Source of the DNA: Enoplosus armatus
Taxonomy: Eukaryota > Chordata > Actinopteri > Centrarchiformes > Enoplosidae
Length of the DNA: 64,000 nucleotides
Assembly (NCBI RefSeq): GCF_043641665.1
Contig: NC_092193.1
Span: 14,889,501 to 14,953,500 of the forward strand
Reading direction: 5' to 3'
The notes under the pieces were generated by a model. The model was not told where the DNA came from. It worked only from the letters and a program-made list of their open reading frames with translations, and made no database searches. Shown here one piece after another: positions 1-12,900 of the stretch (the stretch's first letter is position 1; the number at the start of each line of letters is the position of its first letter). Made by a program: the position numbers and the translations under genes.

Positions 1-302
1 TCATTTTATACTCGTGACGTTTAGAATATGTGCCATTTTGTAGAAAGCCCGTTTAAGGTGGCTTTCTGCTGCCTGAGTAACTCATTTTTAAAACCAGACA
101 GCTTAGCGCATTGTTTTAATAAGGATACGTGTTTTAGAGTTCGATGTGAATGTTTATTTACCTAATTAAATGTTTTACAAAAACACGGGTATACTTTATA
201 ATATGAGAACAGGACAGGAAACCGGTTTAGACCGTTTTCTTTGTTACCTCTTATTTACGCGACAGAGTGCACTCAGGACCACACCGGGACAGAAAGTACG
301 TG
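1..302. other. 5' flank and probable 5' UTR of cactin
   Basis: AT-rich flank leading into the cactin start. I see no other exon. The last 100 bases or so become more GC-rich and probably hold the cactin transcription start and 5' UTR. An in-frame ATG lies at 267, upstream of the chosen start at 303. Confidence 0.4.
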
Positions 303-3300
303 ATGGATTCGAAATCACGACGACGGTCCGACTCAGAGTCCAGAAGTCGGAGCCGGGACCGGCGGAACAGGTCCAGAGTGAGCAGGTCTCGATCTCCGGA
401 GGAGAGGAGAGGCCGCAGTCGGTCTGCGGACACGAAAAGAACCGCGCGTGGACGGGGACGGTCGGGCAGCAGGGACTCCAGCGATGGCTCTCCCGGCCGA
501 CGTCGGCCTCAACACAGAGACCGTCCAGGTTCCAGGAGCGGTTCGGAGAGTGACAGAAGGCGAGTACCACACCATCCCAGGACCAAGTCAAGGGGTCGAT
601 CATCAAGGTATCTGTCTTTGCTGCCTGGTGCTAGCTGGTTGGTGTGGGTGTTCAACGTCATTCCAGTTTTACGGCTCGATTCAACCAGTTATTATAGTAA
701 CGTAAAGGGTAGTTGAATTTGAATACAGTGAAATAAGTAACGTTAGTGCCCGTGTTAATCTGTCAATTTATTTGTCCACATGACAATTTAAATAAACCTG
801 AGCCCATGTGTCTCACTGAATTAACACGCATATAATCACACCTCCACAACTCAAGCACTCCAATATGCATAAGTTGCATACCATCATGCAATTCAGTTAG
901 AAAGTCTCTAGACTGCTTTGTTCCTTCTTTTAGACCTGTCTAATAGATTCCAGACTGTGGCACCATAATACTGAAGGTTGCTATTGCACGCAGCTTTTTT
1001 TTCCACTGCTGTAGTGTTACCACAGTTTATTACACTGCTGTAGTGTTGGTAGCCAGGCTGGTCCACAGTAATCTAAGTGGGTAAGGAGAAGGGCATCATA
1101 CACACTGATAATGACTTTCCTGTTTACAGATGCCTTTGCTCTGCTTATTGCACCCAAAACAGCAATCATATATTAACCCTGTCACTTAAGAATGTCGAGG
1201 AGTTTTTAGTGCATCTTAATGTAGGTTTTAGAGGGTGTCTTTCCATGTTCCCCATTACAGCCTGCTGACAGTCACTCTGCCAGTATTGCTGAAGAATATA
1301 GAACAAACGTATTCCTTTAGGCTCCATTACATGGTTGCCAGTCCAGGAACAAAAATGTACTGAATCACTTTTTCTGTCTCAGTTCTGATTCAGATGATCC
1401 TAGAGTGAGTCGGAGGAGACAGGAAATGAAGAAACTGGGAGGAGCATCTCGAGAGAGGAGAAGGGGAAGGTCGCAGTCCAGCCCTGACTCCCGTGATGGA
1501 AGCAGCGACAGAGAAAGGAGAAGACGGAGAAGTCCTGACAGAGGGAGTCCAGTCAGAGACAGCCAGAGGAGGGAGCGAGACAGAGATAGAGATAGAGAGA
1601 GATGGAAGAGCAACAGCAGAGACAGGGAAAGAAAAGGAGACAGAGACAAAAGTCGAGAGCGGAGGAAGAGGAGTGAGGATAGGGAGCAGGGGAGGAGGGT
1701 GAGAAGCAGAGAGAGGACTGACAGAGACAGAGGGAGGCAGCGCTCCAGTTCACCTGATTCGTCAGATAGCTCAGGGTCTGATCGTGGGAGGCGTGAAGTC
1801 AAAGAAAAGGAGGAGAAGAAAAAACAGAGGGAGGTGATGAAAGCTCTGGAGACACCCGAGGAGAAGAGGGCCAGAAGACTGGCAAAGAAGGAAACGAAGG
1901 AGAAGAAAAGGAGAGAAAAGATGGGCTGGAGTGAGGAGTACATGGGATACACCAATGCAGACAATCCCTTTGGTGACAACAACTTGTTAGGAACATTCAA
2001 ATGGCAGAAGGTGAGTTGGCGCAGTTTTCAACAGCATTTGATGAGTTATTATTGTAAACTGTATTCAAATTTTCAGTCTCAGAATTTTGGAAAGTTGCCA
2101 TAACCTGGCTTTGAATATTATAACTCATGCATGATTCTTGTTTTTTTATGTATTTTGTTCAGGCGTTGGATAAGAAAGGTATCGGCCATCTTGGAGAAAA
2201 AGAGCTTAAAGAAAGGAACAAATGTATTCAAGAGGAGAACCGCAGAGAGCTGCAGAAGGTACAGTATGAGCTGTGGGATTGTTTTTGTTGTGGCAGTATA
2301 ATGTGACAGAGTTTCATTCATCTTAGTAACTTTGTGTATGAAGGTAAAGCAGCTGCGTCTGGAGAGGGAGCGAGAAAAGGCCATGAGAGAGACGGAGCTG
2401 GAGATGCTGCAGAGGGAGAAGGAGGCAGAGCATTTCAAGACCTGGGCTGAACAGGAAGACAACTTCCATCTGCATCAGGCCAAACTACGGTGAGTGTGCA
2501 TCATGTTGCAGAGAATTTCTGTTGCGCTATGATTTAATCTGTTTGTTTGCACAATTCCAGCTAAATTTCAGGTTATTCCCTTTGTGTCCAGGTCTAAGAT
2601 TAGAATCCGCGATGGTCGTGCCAAGCCTATTGACCTCTTGGCGAAGTACATCAGTGCAGAAGATGATGATCTTGCTGTGGAGATGCATGAGCCTTACACC
2701 TTTCTCAACGGGCTAACAGTCACCGACATGGATGACCTGCTGGAGGACATCAAGGTGTGTGTAAAAGTTGTATAACTAGCTTAGATTAGCTCTAATCGCA
2801 CAGGATTGTGTTTATAGGGGAGATGTGGTGAAAATTGAAATTGCATATGAGTTTGGTAGTCCTCACTGTGAGATGAGACCTCACAGTCTGAATACGTTTC
2901 AGTATTAAAAGTTCAAGTTAAAGCCATTATATGTTGATTTTTTTCAATGTGATTTATAGCATCTTTCAAATTATTCTGATGGTACAAGTTCATATTTGCA
3001 GAAAATTAGACAATCTTTTCTTTCAACAGATTAATTCGAGTGTCTTTATTTTAACTGCCACTGAGGGGAACCAAATCCCAAAATCTTCAAGAAATATTTG
3101 TTGTTTCGTAGTGAAGATGTTACACTGACAGATTTTGATTAAATTTAACTGATTCAGTTAGACATGAAATCTGTGAACAATGATGTGTCAACTTAAAATG
3201 TGTCACAATAGAGTCGTATACAATAGAGTCGTATGCAGACATAACATTAATATTGAATGATCACACTGATTGACCCTGAACATAATGTGTGTTGAAAGTT

Positions 3301-4686
3301 GCTTCAATCCTGTTATTCTTAAAATGAACCCCACCTGTATATGGCTTACTGTACGAGTGTTGTACTGGTAGGTGTACATGGAGTTGGAGCAGGGGAAGAA
3401 CGTGGACTTCTGGAGAGACATGACGACCATCACGGAGGACGAGATCAGCAAACTGAGAAAACTGGAGGCCTCTGGGAAAGGACCGGGTACGTAGTTTTCC
3501 TGTTAAATGCTAACCGTATGTGCAACAGGAAGCTGTGCTCGACTGTGTTTCTTACATTTATGTTCAATGCAATCTATTTAATTCTCAGGCGATCGTCGTG
3601 ACGGCATCAACACAGCCGTGAGCACTGATGTACAGACGGTGTTCAAAGGAAAGACATACAGCCAGCTGCAGGCGCTGCACCTGAACATTGAGTCGAAGAT
3701 TCGGGCTGGAGGATCCAATCTTGACATCGGTTACTGGGAGAGTCTGATGCAGCAAGTCAGGGTCTACATGGCCAGAGCAAGGTACGGATGTGGGAAACCT
3801 TATTGTATTTCTGCTGTGGTAGTAATTTAAATGCCTGATTAGTTTAGCATGTACTTGATCTAAATCTACACCTAGAAGTTACATGGATGGCTCATGATTT
3901 GTCTGGATAGACGGTGGAAGTGTGTGTGTGTAAAAACCACAATTTTATGTCCCAGGTTGAGAGAGCGACACCAGGATGTGCTGCGTCAGAAGCTGTTCAA
4001 GCTGAAACAGGAACAAGGAGTGGAAAGTGAACCTTTGTTCCCCATCATCAAAGAGGAGCTGAGGAGTGACGAGGAGGAGTAAGTTACCTCACACGTGGTG
4101 GCTCAGTCTGTTTCAGTGCATATTTTCCAGTAACAGTGACCTGGGGTTCAAGTTTCACTTCACACTACGTTAATTGTCACTTCTGTTTCTGTTAAGGATG
4201 TGTATTATAACCTCAAAAATATGTGAAGTACTAGTGATGCGTTGATTTGTCACTTTTTTTAATTTTTCAAATTTAAACCCAAATGTTTTTGTAACATCAG
4301 GGAGAGAGAGGAGCAAACAAGGGCGACAATAACAGAAGAGGCTGGCCAGTCTTCATCCTCCTCCACAAGAAACAAGAGCAGAGAAACAGAAGACGACGAA
4401 GAGGAGGCAGGACCATCGACATCCACCGCAAGAAACCAAGATGAGGATGGAGGAGAAAAGGGTGACAAGAAAGATGAAGAGGAGAAGGGCGAGGTGGTGG
4501 AGGCTGTGTTGACGGAGGAGGACCTGATCCAGCAGAGCCAGGCGGAGTACGACTCTGGCCGCTACAGTCCGTCGCTGCTCGGCTCCTCCGAGCTGCCACT
4601 GGACTCGCACACCATCACACCGGAAGAGGACACACACAGGCTGCAGTTAGCACGCAGACAGCTACAAGTCACCGGTATGAGATTAA

Positions 4687-4730
<44 letters not shown>

Positions 4731-5641
4731 GAGCTTCAAAATAACAGAATAACAACAAACAAAATAATCTGTAAAAATGTTCCCAAAAGTATTGCACACA
4801 AAACAAAAAAGGTTCTGAATGCAAAAAGAAAAGACGGATCTGTATCAGAAAACTGGAATGTTTGATCAGAAAACTAACTAAATGCATCCAGAAAATAAAC
4901 GGTACCATGTGGCCAAAATTTTGACAGAAATAAAGTATTTTGTAAGAAGAAACTTAACCGTAAAAGAGTACAGTGACTGTACCGGTGGGGAAACAGCAAC
5001 ACCAGCCTTCTGTTAGAGTTGCAGTGAATTTCCAGCTGTAGAAATGTTGATGAAACCAATCTTTGATGTACCAAATGAATTGATTTATAAATTTGTGATG
5101 CATATTTCTCCCCAAGACACTCACTGTTGCTTCTTTGACTTCTGTATCAGGCGATGCCAGCGAGAGCGCCGAGGACGCCTTCGTACGCCGTGCCAGAGAG
5201 GGAATGGGCAACGATGAGGCCCAGTTCAGCGTGGAGTTTCCCGTCACGGGGAAGATGTACCTGTGGGCGGACAAATACCGTCCCAGGAAACCCCGCTTCT
5301 TCAACAGGGTCCACACAGGCTTTGAGTGGAACAAATACAACCAGACGCATTATGACTTCGACAACCCTCCGCCCAAAATCGTCCAGGGTTACAAGTTCAA
5401 CATCTTCTACCCGGACCTGATTGACAAGCGCTCCACCCCGCAGTACTTCCTCGAGCCCAGTCCCGACAACAAGGACTTTGGGATTTTAAGGTTCCACGCG
5501 GGCCCTCCGTACGAGGACATTGCCTTTAAGATTGTAAACAGGGAGTGGGAGTACTCTCACCGGCATGGCTTCCGCTGTCAGTTTGCCAATGGGATCTTCC
5601 AGCTGTGGTTCCACTTCAAGAGGTACCGCTACAGGAGATAG
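303..5641 (+). CDS. cactin: Cactin, spliceosome C-complex subunit (10 exons)
   Basis: Cactin is a nuclear, spliceosome-associated protein needed for accurate pre-mRNA splicing; it was first found as a partner of the Drosophila IkB protein Cactus. Exons: 303-607, 1383-2010, 2163-2258, 2344-2489, 2592-2754, 3372-3486, 3589-3781, 3956-4078, 4301-4674, 5151-5641. All introns are GT-AG, all phases agree, and the product is 877 aa (human is about 758). Residues 1 to about 250 are an Arg/Ser/Asp/Glu-rich low-complexity region. A charged coiled-coil-like segment follows, then the central cactin domain (about 340-590, e.g. EMHEPYTFLNGLTV). An acidic linker precedes the C-terminal cactin domain (about 745-877), which ends WFHFKRYRYRR as in human. 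The start at 303 has G at +4; an in-frame ATG at 267 would add 12 residues. The extra length lies in the N-terminal RS-like region and acidic linker. Family identity is certain. Confidence 0.96.
4690..4728. repeat. (CA)n microsatellite in cactin intron 9
   Basis: About 19 CA units, starting 15 bases after the exon 9 donor (GT at 4675). Confidence 0.95.
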
Positions 5642-6538
5642 AGGCCACATACCAAGATGGACCAAGAGCCCAGTCAGTTTCAACCATACGTGGTGTATTA
5701 TAGAGGCTGTACAGTCAATGTGCTTTGTTGTGGTGTTTTTTAGCTGCTCTCACACCAAAAAGCAGTTTGTCAAAGCTACAAATCACTCTGTACTATTTTC
5801 TGAAAAACTAAATTGTAATGTCGTCTGAAAATTACTCATTAAAGATTTTTTCCTATTTTATTCTTTGCAAGCTGCCACTGGTTGATGGTTTTCTGTTGTG
5901 AACTCCATTTTAAAACGTGTAATTTTAGAGTTAGTTAAAACATCGAACATCTGAAACTCTTCAAAAACTGAGCTGTCACACACAAAAGTACGAAGATGAT
6001 TCATAACAGCAGGTTCTTCTACATCTGTTCTTCACATTCTTGGCAAGTCAAGTCTTGCTGAAAACTAGAAAACCCTGTTGGATATATTTGAATACACTGG
6101 AACAACACAACCACCAGGTAGAAAAGGGTTTAATACAGTAAAACTAAATCTTTGCAGCTAGTGGTTAGAAATGAAATGGCTCAATTTCAGTTATTGTACA
6201 TTCCCTGTGAAAATCACACCAATCTTTACAAGACTTTTCAATCTAAAATGGGATTTACAACAATTAGTAGGAAATTAGAACATACTTTTAAATGTACACA
6301 ATTGAATTAAAACAAAAAGTAAAGCAGAAATTCAAGTGTCTCTCATACAAAAAAACTCATAGAATCTTTTGGTTCAACAGTTTATAGTCTCTTTTCAACC
6401 ACTGAATGTTCTTATATCGAACATATTACAGCTGAACTGAAACTAGTAGTTCTGCCTGGAAACAAATGGCGTGCAGCACACCCATTCATTTGTCCAACTT
6501 GGACGCCACTGAATGGGAAACTAACGTGCTCGCCATTT
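5642..6538. other. Tail-to-tail 3' UTRs of cactin (+) and the class-4 semaphorin (-)
   Basis: No coding potential is seen. From the right, the interval holds the 3' UTR of the minus-strand semaphorin. Candidate minus-strand signals are AATAAA at 5857-5862 and ATTAAA at 6129-6134. From the left it holds the short cactin 3' UTR. If the distal signal is used, the two transcripts meet or overlap around 5840-5870. Confidence 0.5.
5838..5843 (+). terminator. cactin: cactin polyadenylation signal (ATTAAA)
   Basis: ATTAAA lies 197 bases after the cactin stop and is followed by a T-rich stretch. It is the first good polyadenylation hexamer downstream of the gene. Confidence 0.6.
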
Positions 6539-9500
6539 TCAGATTTCTGACTCATCATCAATATACTGCAGGGATGGAAGAGTAACTGTTGGGGCATCAC
6601 TCTCCTCTCCGGTGTGGTTGTTACTGCTGCCGTTGTCTGTTCCTGACACCAGGGGCTTGTCCTCTGCCGGTGCGGGCCTCAGTGCATCTTGGTAGTTCAC
6701 GCTGGAGTTTGGCCCCCCCTGCTCATGGGTCTCCTGGGATTGTGCTCTATTACTCTTCCCGCAGTTCCAGGGCAGCCATAGGTGGCCTTTGTAAAAGTTC
6801 CAGGCCAAAAGGGCAATAAGAGAAACTACAAGGAGCCCGACTACAGCCTGCAGTCCAACCACAGAGGGGCCGTCCGTCTGAGCCTGGGGTAAAATCACAT
6901 TCCCATCACCAGTGCCTGCTGGACCTATGCTAACCTGGTACTCAGCCACAGTGGTCTTGTACTCGTCAACTTTGGAGCGCTCCACAGACAGGCAGTGGTA
7001 CCGACCAGCGTCGGAGTGTGAGGCGTTGAGGATAAGCAGTCCGTCTTGTAGACGCTGAAAACGAGCCGAAGGGGTCAGAGGGCTGCCGTCCCGCTCCCAC
7101 AAGGTTTCTGCCAGGTTGGACGGCGAAGGGCAACCGAGCTTCAGGTTGCCTCCGGGCCAGATGGACTGATTCACAGGCTTAACAGGATCTGAAAACAAAA
7201 GAGAGGTCCTTCACAGTAGGTGCTTTCATTTTGACAACCCACAACCTTTATTATGGCTCTTCCAAGTTTAAGGAGTAGAAAAACAGTGCAGTCCCTGCCA
7301 GGTTCAGCTTTTATTCTGAATCACACAACTTAAATATAGATATTTAAGGTAACTGTGCACTAACTCACCAGAATCTGGGCAAAGAGAGGCATCTCCTTCT
7401 TTCACGCTTTGGATCAGTTCTCTGAAGCACAATATGCAATAAGTTTAGTTTGGACAGAACAGATATCAGCACTGCTTGCTCTACGTGTTGGGAAAGCTGC
7501 TTACCTTTGAGAATTAGCAAGGACAACACATTTCTTAACAACTTGGTCCCAGCCACAGTACGGGTCCCTGGCTAGAACACAGTCCATACAGGATGAGGAC
7601 CTCCCACATGTGGCCAGTGGTATCTGTGCTGCTCCGTAGTCTGAGCCTGCATAGAGCTGACCCTGTTCAACGGATCCATCACACACAAACGCAGTAATGA
7701 AACAATGAACAAACACTTGAACAGTGATTTAAAAGTGATAAGCCATCAATTAGGCTATGATAGAGTTTTAAATTACCGTGACATTAGAGAATTTCAGAAT
7801 CTTGATTGGCTCTGGAGGTTGGAAGAGTTGTACTTCCTCTATGATGAACATCTCTCCATCGTAGTTCACTGCTTTCAGCATTGTGCCCTCCTCTTTTCGT
7901 ATAAAAACATAGAAACATGCTTTACATTATATACATATGGCCTAATATCACTGATATAACCCTAAACACACGCACCTGTGCCTATGAACATCACGTGATA
8001 CTTCTCGCCATCTGCGGCCTGCACTTGGTTGACTATGATGCGTGTGAATGTAGCTCCCCTTCGCACCAGTAGAGGCTTCTCTCCTATTGGCTGGATAGCT
8101 TGGTCCATGAGGGGCCTATCTTTGATAAATTGAAGGGTCCGGTCTGGGAGGTCCAGAGTCTGAGTTATGCCCGCTTTACGAGCCTCATTGTCTATGCACT
8201 GGCAAGGGAAGCGGGGAAGGAAAGAGAAAAGAGGACAACGGAGTCAGAGTACAAAAGGAATCAGCTTCCTGCTGGGCCTGCGCTCGTTTAGAAAAAAAAA
8301 GAGTTGCCTTTTGAGTTTTGTCTTTGTTTCTAACACACGCACACACACACGTTGAATAGTGGGCAGACTCACAGCTCCGGGCCGAGGGACGGGCACATCT
8401 CCGCTGTACATCACCCACTTAACAAAAGAGGTTTCTACGGGGACTGGGGTCTTATATTTCCCTTCCGCAAACACTCTGCTGATCTCAGACACGCGGTATA
8501 CACACACTGCAGACAGGTCTGATGTGTCCCTGAAACACACACAAAATAAGTTAGCAAAGTGGTGTGCCAAACCCTCCTCCTTTTAACACAAACACACAAA
8601 TAAATGTGTTAATTCAAACATACGACTGTGGTGTGAAGACGGCGAAGAACAAACAATCCTTCCAGCGCTTCTGGGGGTCACACCAGCGGTACGTGTCCTG
8701 GATAATGTACGGCAGCTGAGACTCAAGCACTGGACAGTCCATTCTGGCCTTCAGGAAGGATGTCCATTTCTTCTGCAAGGTCCTCTGACCTCCAAGATCC
8801 CCCTGTGAGCACAGGAGTACACTATAATGCCACACTTAAGTGGAAAAACATGCAACAGGCAAACAGGCTGCAATCAAGCAGCGGAAAGGGCAGAATGAGC
8901 ACAACTCAGGAAGTGCCCTTTATATGTTATTGTCTTTTTCTGCAAATGGAGCTTCAACAAATAAGTGCATGCACGATAAGCTGTTTCTTACCTTGCAGAC
9001 GCGGGCCACGCGGGAGACCACCAGTTTGTTGTAGCAGTCGCACTCCACAGCCATCTCACTGAAGAACAGGTAAACCTTGTCATCATCTCCCTCTGCACTC
9101 ATCACACTCTCTGGCATCTGAGCCATGGAAACAAAGCTGGGCTCTGGCATAGGAAGAAGACAAAACGTCAACTTTGACTCAGCTACTAAGCAAATCATCA
9201 TGGTGAAACCGTTCAGCTCAGAAACAGTGACAGTGAGCATTGCATACGATCACGTTACCATGAAGCCAGGAGCTCTTGAACTCAGTGCGTATGGAGACAG
9301 AAGAGCTGCGCATCAGAACGGGTTCAGAGCCCAGGAAGTTCATTGAAGTAGCTGAGTACAGCTGGTTTTCTGGCAAGACACGGCAGCGGACACAATGATA
9401 TAAATGAAAACATTTTGCAATATTAACTGTTCTTCCACAGTTTATCAACTGTTGTGTAATTGCTACTCACCAAACATGATGGAGGCATATCTCTGGAAAG

Positions 9501-11134
9501 GATCAAATGGACACTTCCCTTTGCCATCCTCTCCTTTCTTCTCAAGAGTCAGCTTTCCATCTGCATAGGACTGCACAGACAAACACAGAGGCATCTTTAA
9601 ATCCTGCAGTTGTTTTATATACACTATAATTTTGATGTAAGAAACTATACAGAATCAATTTATACATAAATATTAATATGAGAATATGAATTGAGCTAAG
9701 CGAGCACTGTGGCTCTGAATTTGTCTCACCATGTAATCACACTCAGGATCAAAAGCATTCGTTCCACACACATACATCCTGTTATCCTCTGTCTTATGCA
9801 GGATCCTGATGTAGTTCTTGCACTCCATCTGGAAAAGCATTTTAAAAAGCGATGATTACATCTGCACAATATGCAATACGTTTTAAATTGCAAAAGCTAA
9901 AAAAAGAACCCACCTCAGGATCTTTTCCTTTGTTTTTACACTCATCTTTTTGCTGTTGTGTCACTTCCCATTTTGCCTATAAGAGTGAAAAATAGTTTTA
10001 GTCATTTTGTCAGTTGACAGTGTAGAGAGTGACATGACGTTATATTAACGTACATCACCCCTGTCCCCACTGCGTTACATTAACGCACCCACCCCCTACT
10101 GGACACTTTATCTGGACACTTTACTTTATTCTGGTCACTGCACTGTTGTTATTTATCTTATCTTATTTTTATTTTTATTCTTATTCTTATTTTAGCTTTT
10201 ATATTCTACTTATTTGTTATCAAAACAATAGCACCTTCAGACCACAGCAAATTCCTTGTAATGTATGTTACTTGGCAATAAACAGTTTCTGATTCTGATT
10301 CTGATTCTGATGACATGAAACATGGGAAGAGATAAAGAGAGAGGTATGACATATAACAAATGTTAACTACATACACCCTGGCTGCAATCGACCCACATTA
10401 CGTGATGTGTGGTATTTGTCTGAACCATTAGGCTACAGGTGGCACGCAAAACAGTGGTGGTATAACAGTTGCAAGGCAGTTTGTCTGCCAACTTTGTGAC
10501 AACAGTCAGATTGGTCCCAATAAGTGTTTTCACACACTCACAACAGTGAGCTTGTAGTAGGTGCTATTCAGGGCAGACAGCTTGGCACAATACACACATT
10601 TGTTATTAAAAAAATCTTAGCCCTGGGCCAAGAAAGCTCTGATAAGACATTTCAAAAGTAGACTAATGCCAACAATTAATGGGCGCTGCTCCAGGGTGGA
10701 ATTGGCATTAACTGCATTGTTAACAAAGGCGTTCTTACTGAAGAAAGTTTCTTGGAGATGTCCTTGAGGTCAAGAGCATACACTGCCTCCCTGGCACCCA
10801 GCACTAGCAGGTCCAGGTCTTCTCTCAACAGCATAGTGGAGTAGTTGAACACGCCCTCCTCACGAAACATGTGAGCGTTGTCCCCTAGAGACAGAATATA
10901 ATTAACTCAGCAACCAGTGACTAAACCCTGTTCCCCAATGAGTTAGTCCAAACTTGAACCATATGAGCCAACACGAGCTGGCACACTGTAAGCCAAGGTT
11001 ACACAAGACAGATAGCAACACTCACTATGATAGGGCACAGATCTACGGGGGACACAGTCCAGTGGTGAGTCGTCTTCCAGCGTCAAGGCCAGGGGCAGCA
11101 GCCAAAAGACACTGAGGGACAGCAGCGGATACAT
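6539..11134 (-). CDS. Class-4 transmembrane semaphorin (14 coding exons)
   Basis: A membrane-bound guidance and immune ligand for plexin receptors. Coding exons in transcript order: 11026-11134, 10739-10884, 9914-9976, 9730-9828, 9471-9570, 9259-9369, 8992-9143, 8624-8802, 8373-8529, 7976-8198, 7777-7892, 7505-7662, 7369-7421, 6539-7188. All phases agree and the product is 771 aa. It has a signal peptide ([18 protein letters not shown]), a Sema domain to about residue 485, and a PSI module ([12 protein letters not shown]). One Ig domain follows (Cys575, Cys621), then a transmembrane helix at about 665-685 and a cytoplasmic tail of about 86 residues ending ESEI, a possible class I PDZ ligand. 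Landmarks such as [14 protein letters not shown] and CGTNAF match SEMA4D/4A-type proteins. I cannot assign the subfamily; a fish-specific sema4 such as sema4e is possible. Human 19p13.3 has no SEMA4 gene. Confidence 0.93.
10052..10311 (+). mobile_element. 3' tail of an L2/CR1-like LINE, in a semaphorin intron
   Basis: The segment carries a C-rich lead (CCCCTACTGGACACTTTA), a T-rich centre, then TTACTTGGCAATAAACAG and a terminal tandem of TTCTGA units. In fish genomes this is a typical 3' end of a truncated L2/CR1-like non-LTR retrotransposon, plus orientation. It lies between semaphorin coding exons 2 and 3. The family name is recalled, not searched. Confidence 0.6.
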
Positions 11135-12037
11135 GGCTCTTTTGTTCAAGCTGAGAGGAATGTGAGCTTTATTGTTTCCGTAACAGTCAGTCATACAGGG
11201 GTAAAGACAGCGAGTGGCATCTATGACGCGATGAGGTCTGTGCTGACTGAAGGGCACTGGCCCCTTTACTGGCCCCGCTCAGCAGGCTGTCCATGATGAG
11301 ATGGATGGCACAGACCAAAGAAACAAAGCCGAGGAGGCCTGAAAGAGACAAGGTTGTGTGGATATCACAATCGATTCACCGGACGTGAAAAAAAGCTTCA
11401 AATATGTACAGCAAAACACCAAACACACAAAAAAAAGAAAAGCAGATGTGAAGAGAGACATTTAAGACATGTTTAAAACAAAGCACGAGAAACAAAGCAA
11501 AAGAGCAGAGGAATGGCCAGAAAAGGGCAGAGTGAGCTAAAGTCAGCGCGGCAGTAATTCTGTCAGTGCCATAGTGATGTTAATGCAGGGCCATGAAAGG
11601 CATTCAGCAGGGTGCAGGGATGTCAACTTCAGCTCTCCTGCAGCACCAAACACAAGCACACAATGAGAGATTCACAGAGAGTGCCAGAGGCTGGTGCAGA
11701 CCAGAGAGGGGCTCTGGCACCAACTTTGTTGCAAGAGCTGTTTGCACACAGACAGGAAACATGCAGGTTTGCCTCATCATTACCACTGCACACAGTCAAG
11801 TCTACCAACAGACTAACAACAGTTCCACTTCTCCTTTAATTATCTTGCTGTAACAGTGACAGCTGTTGTTTTAGCGTGATTTTATCCAGCAGTGTTACTA
11901 CAACCTGCGGAGAGGGTGTGTGTACTGTGGGTGCTTCTTTCCCAACAGAGGTGTGCTGTCATTAACTGATGAGTTGCGGCATGTCAGAGAATGCAGCCCT
12001 GATAAGATGTTTCACATATTTTACCTTGGGGAGAAAA

Positions 12038-12079
<42 letters not shown>

Positions 12080-12900
12080 CTATCGCATTTATGCACCAAG
12101 AACAAGCCCGTCGGCAAGTGTGTACAACTTCAGCTTGAAGCATTAAAGTTAGCCTGAAATCTGTTATTGAGTTAATAACGCAAGTTAGAGCAGTTTAAGA
12201 GTAAACTAATGAGTTGTTTTAGTTAATTTAGAATAGATTATGTTGATTAAAGTATTTTCTACAACATGTAATTAAGCTTTAAGCACAAATTTCCCGAAAG
12301 CTGGCACAAACGCAACTAGCAAAGTTCACGTATTCAAGCAGACTAACCGTCACCAAACACTCCTGTTAAAAGTTAATCACTTACCTGCTCAGCGACACGC
12401 CCAAGACTGCGGAGACTTCCATTAAAAAACACTACAAACACCTGTTAAAGCGTTACTTCAGAACCACAACTTCTTCATTAACTAACAGGTAGTAAAACTA
12501 ACTCGTCGTACTAATAAACGGCTGAGAAGTGTCGCTAATAAACCCCACACATAAACGCAGCTGTCGTTAATGTAACCCTGAGATGTGAAACTTTGATTCG
12601 CGCTGTTGTTAGCTTGCAACTTCCTTTAAGGTTGCTCGTAGAAACGATACAGGTTCACTCCTCAAAACCAAAAATACCGCAGAAGAAAAAGCGTCTCTCT
12701 AACGGCTCAGCAGCCTCTGTCGGGTCCTCTCAAAGTCACAGCGGTCCTCCGTTATTGTAGAGAGGGTCCCCGCGCTCACATCCCGCGGTGAGGAGGGTCT
12801 GAATGGCTGGCTGCTGCTCCGGTTCGCCCCGCAGGTTGTGTTGTGTGTTTTTTTAACCACACACTGCCGTTGAGGCGGCGGGAGGCGCTGATCTCTGATC
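11135..12900 (-). promoter_or_regulatory. 5' UTR exons, first intron and promoter region of the class-4 semaphorin
   Basis: A splice acceptor (TCCTCTCAG) ends at 11151, placing the coding first exon at 11026-11150 with a 16-nt leader. A matching donor (CAG|GTAAGT) at 12385 marks a non-coding first exon starting somewhere between about 12.4 and 12.85 kb. The sequence at 12.65-12.87 kb is GC-rich with several CpGs, which suits a promoter. The intervening 1.2 kb is intron with a CA microsatellite. Confidence 0.5.
12039..12077. repeat. (AC)n microsatellite
   Basis: About 19 AC units in the 5' UTR intron of the semaphorin gene. Confidence 0.95.

Noticed and set aside
244..606. Antisense open frames opposite cactin exon 1
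   Set aside because: Shadow of the RS-coding exon with no independent support.
1365..2000. Long antisense open frame (211 codons) opposite cactin exon 2
   Set aside because: It is the mirror of a purine-rich Arg/Ser/Glu coding exon. The Leu/Ser-rich translation is an artefact of that composition.
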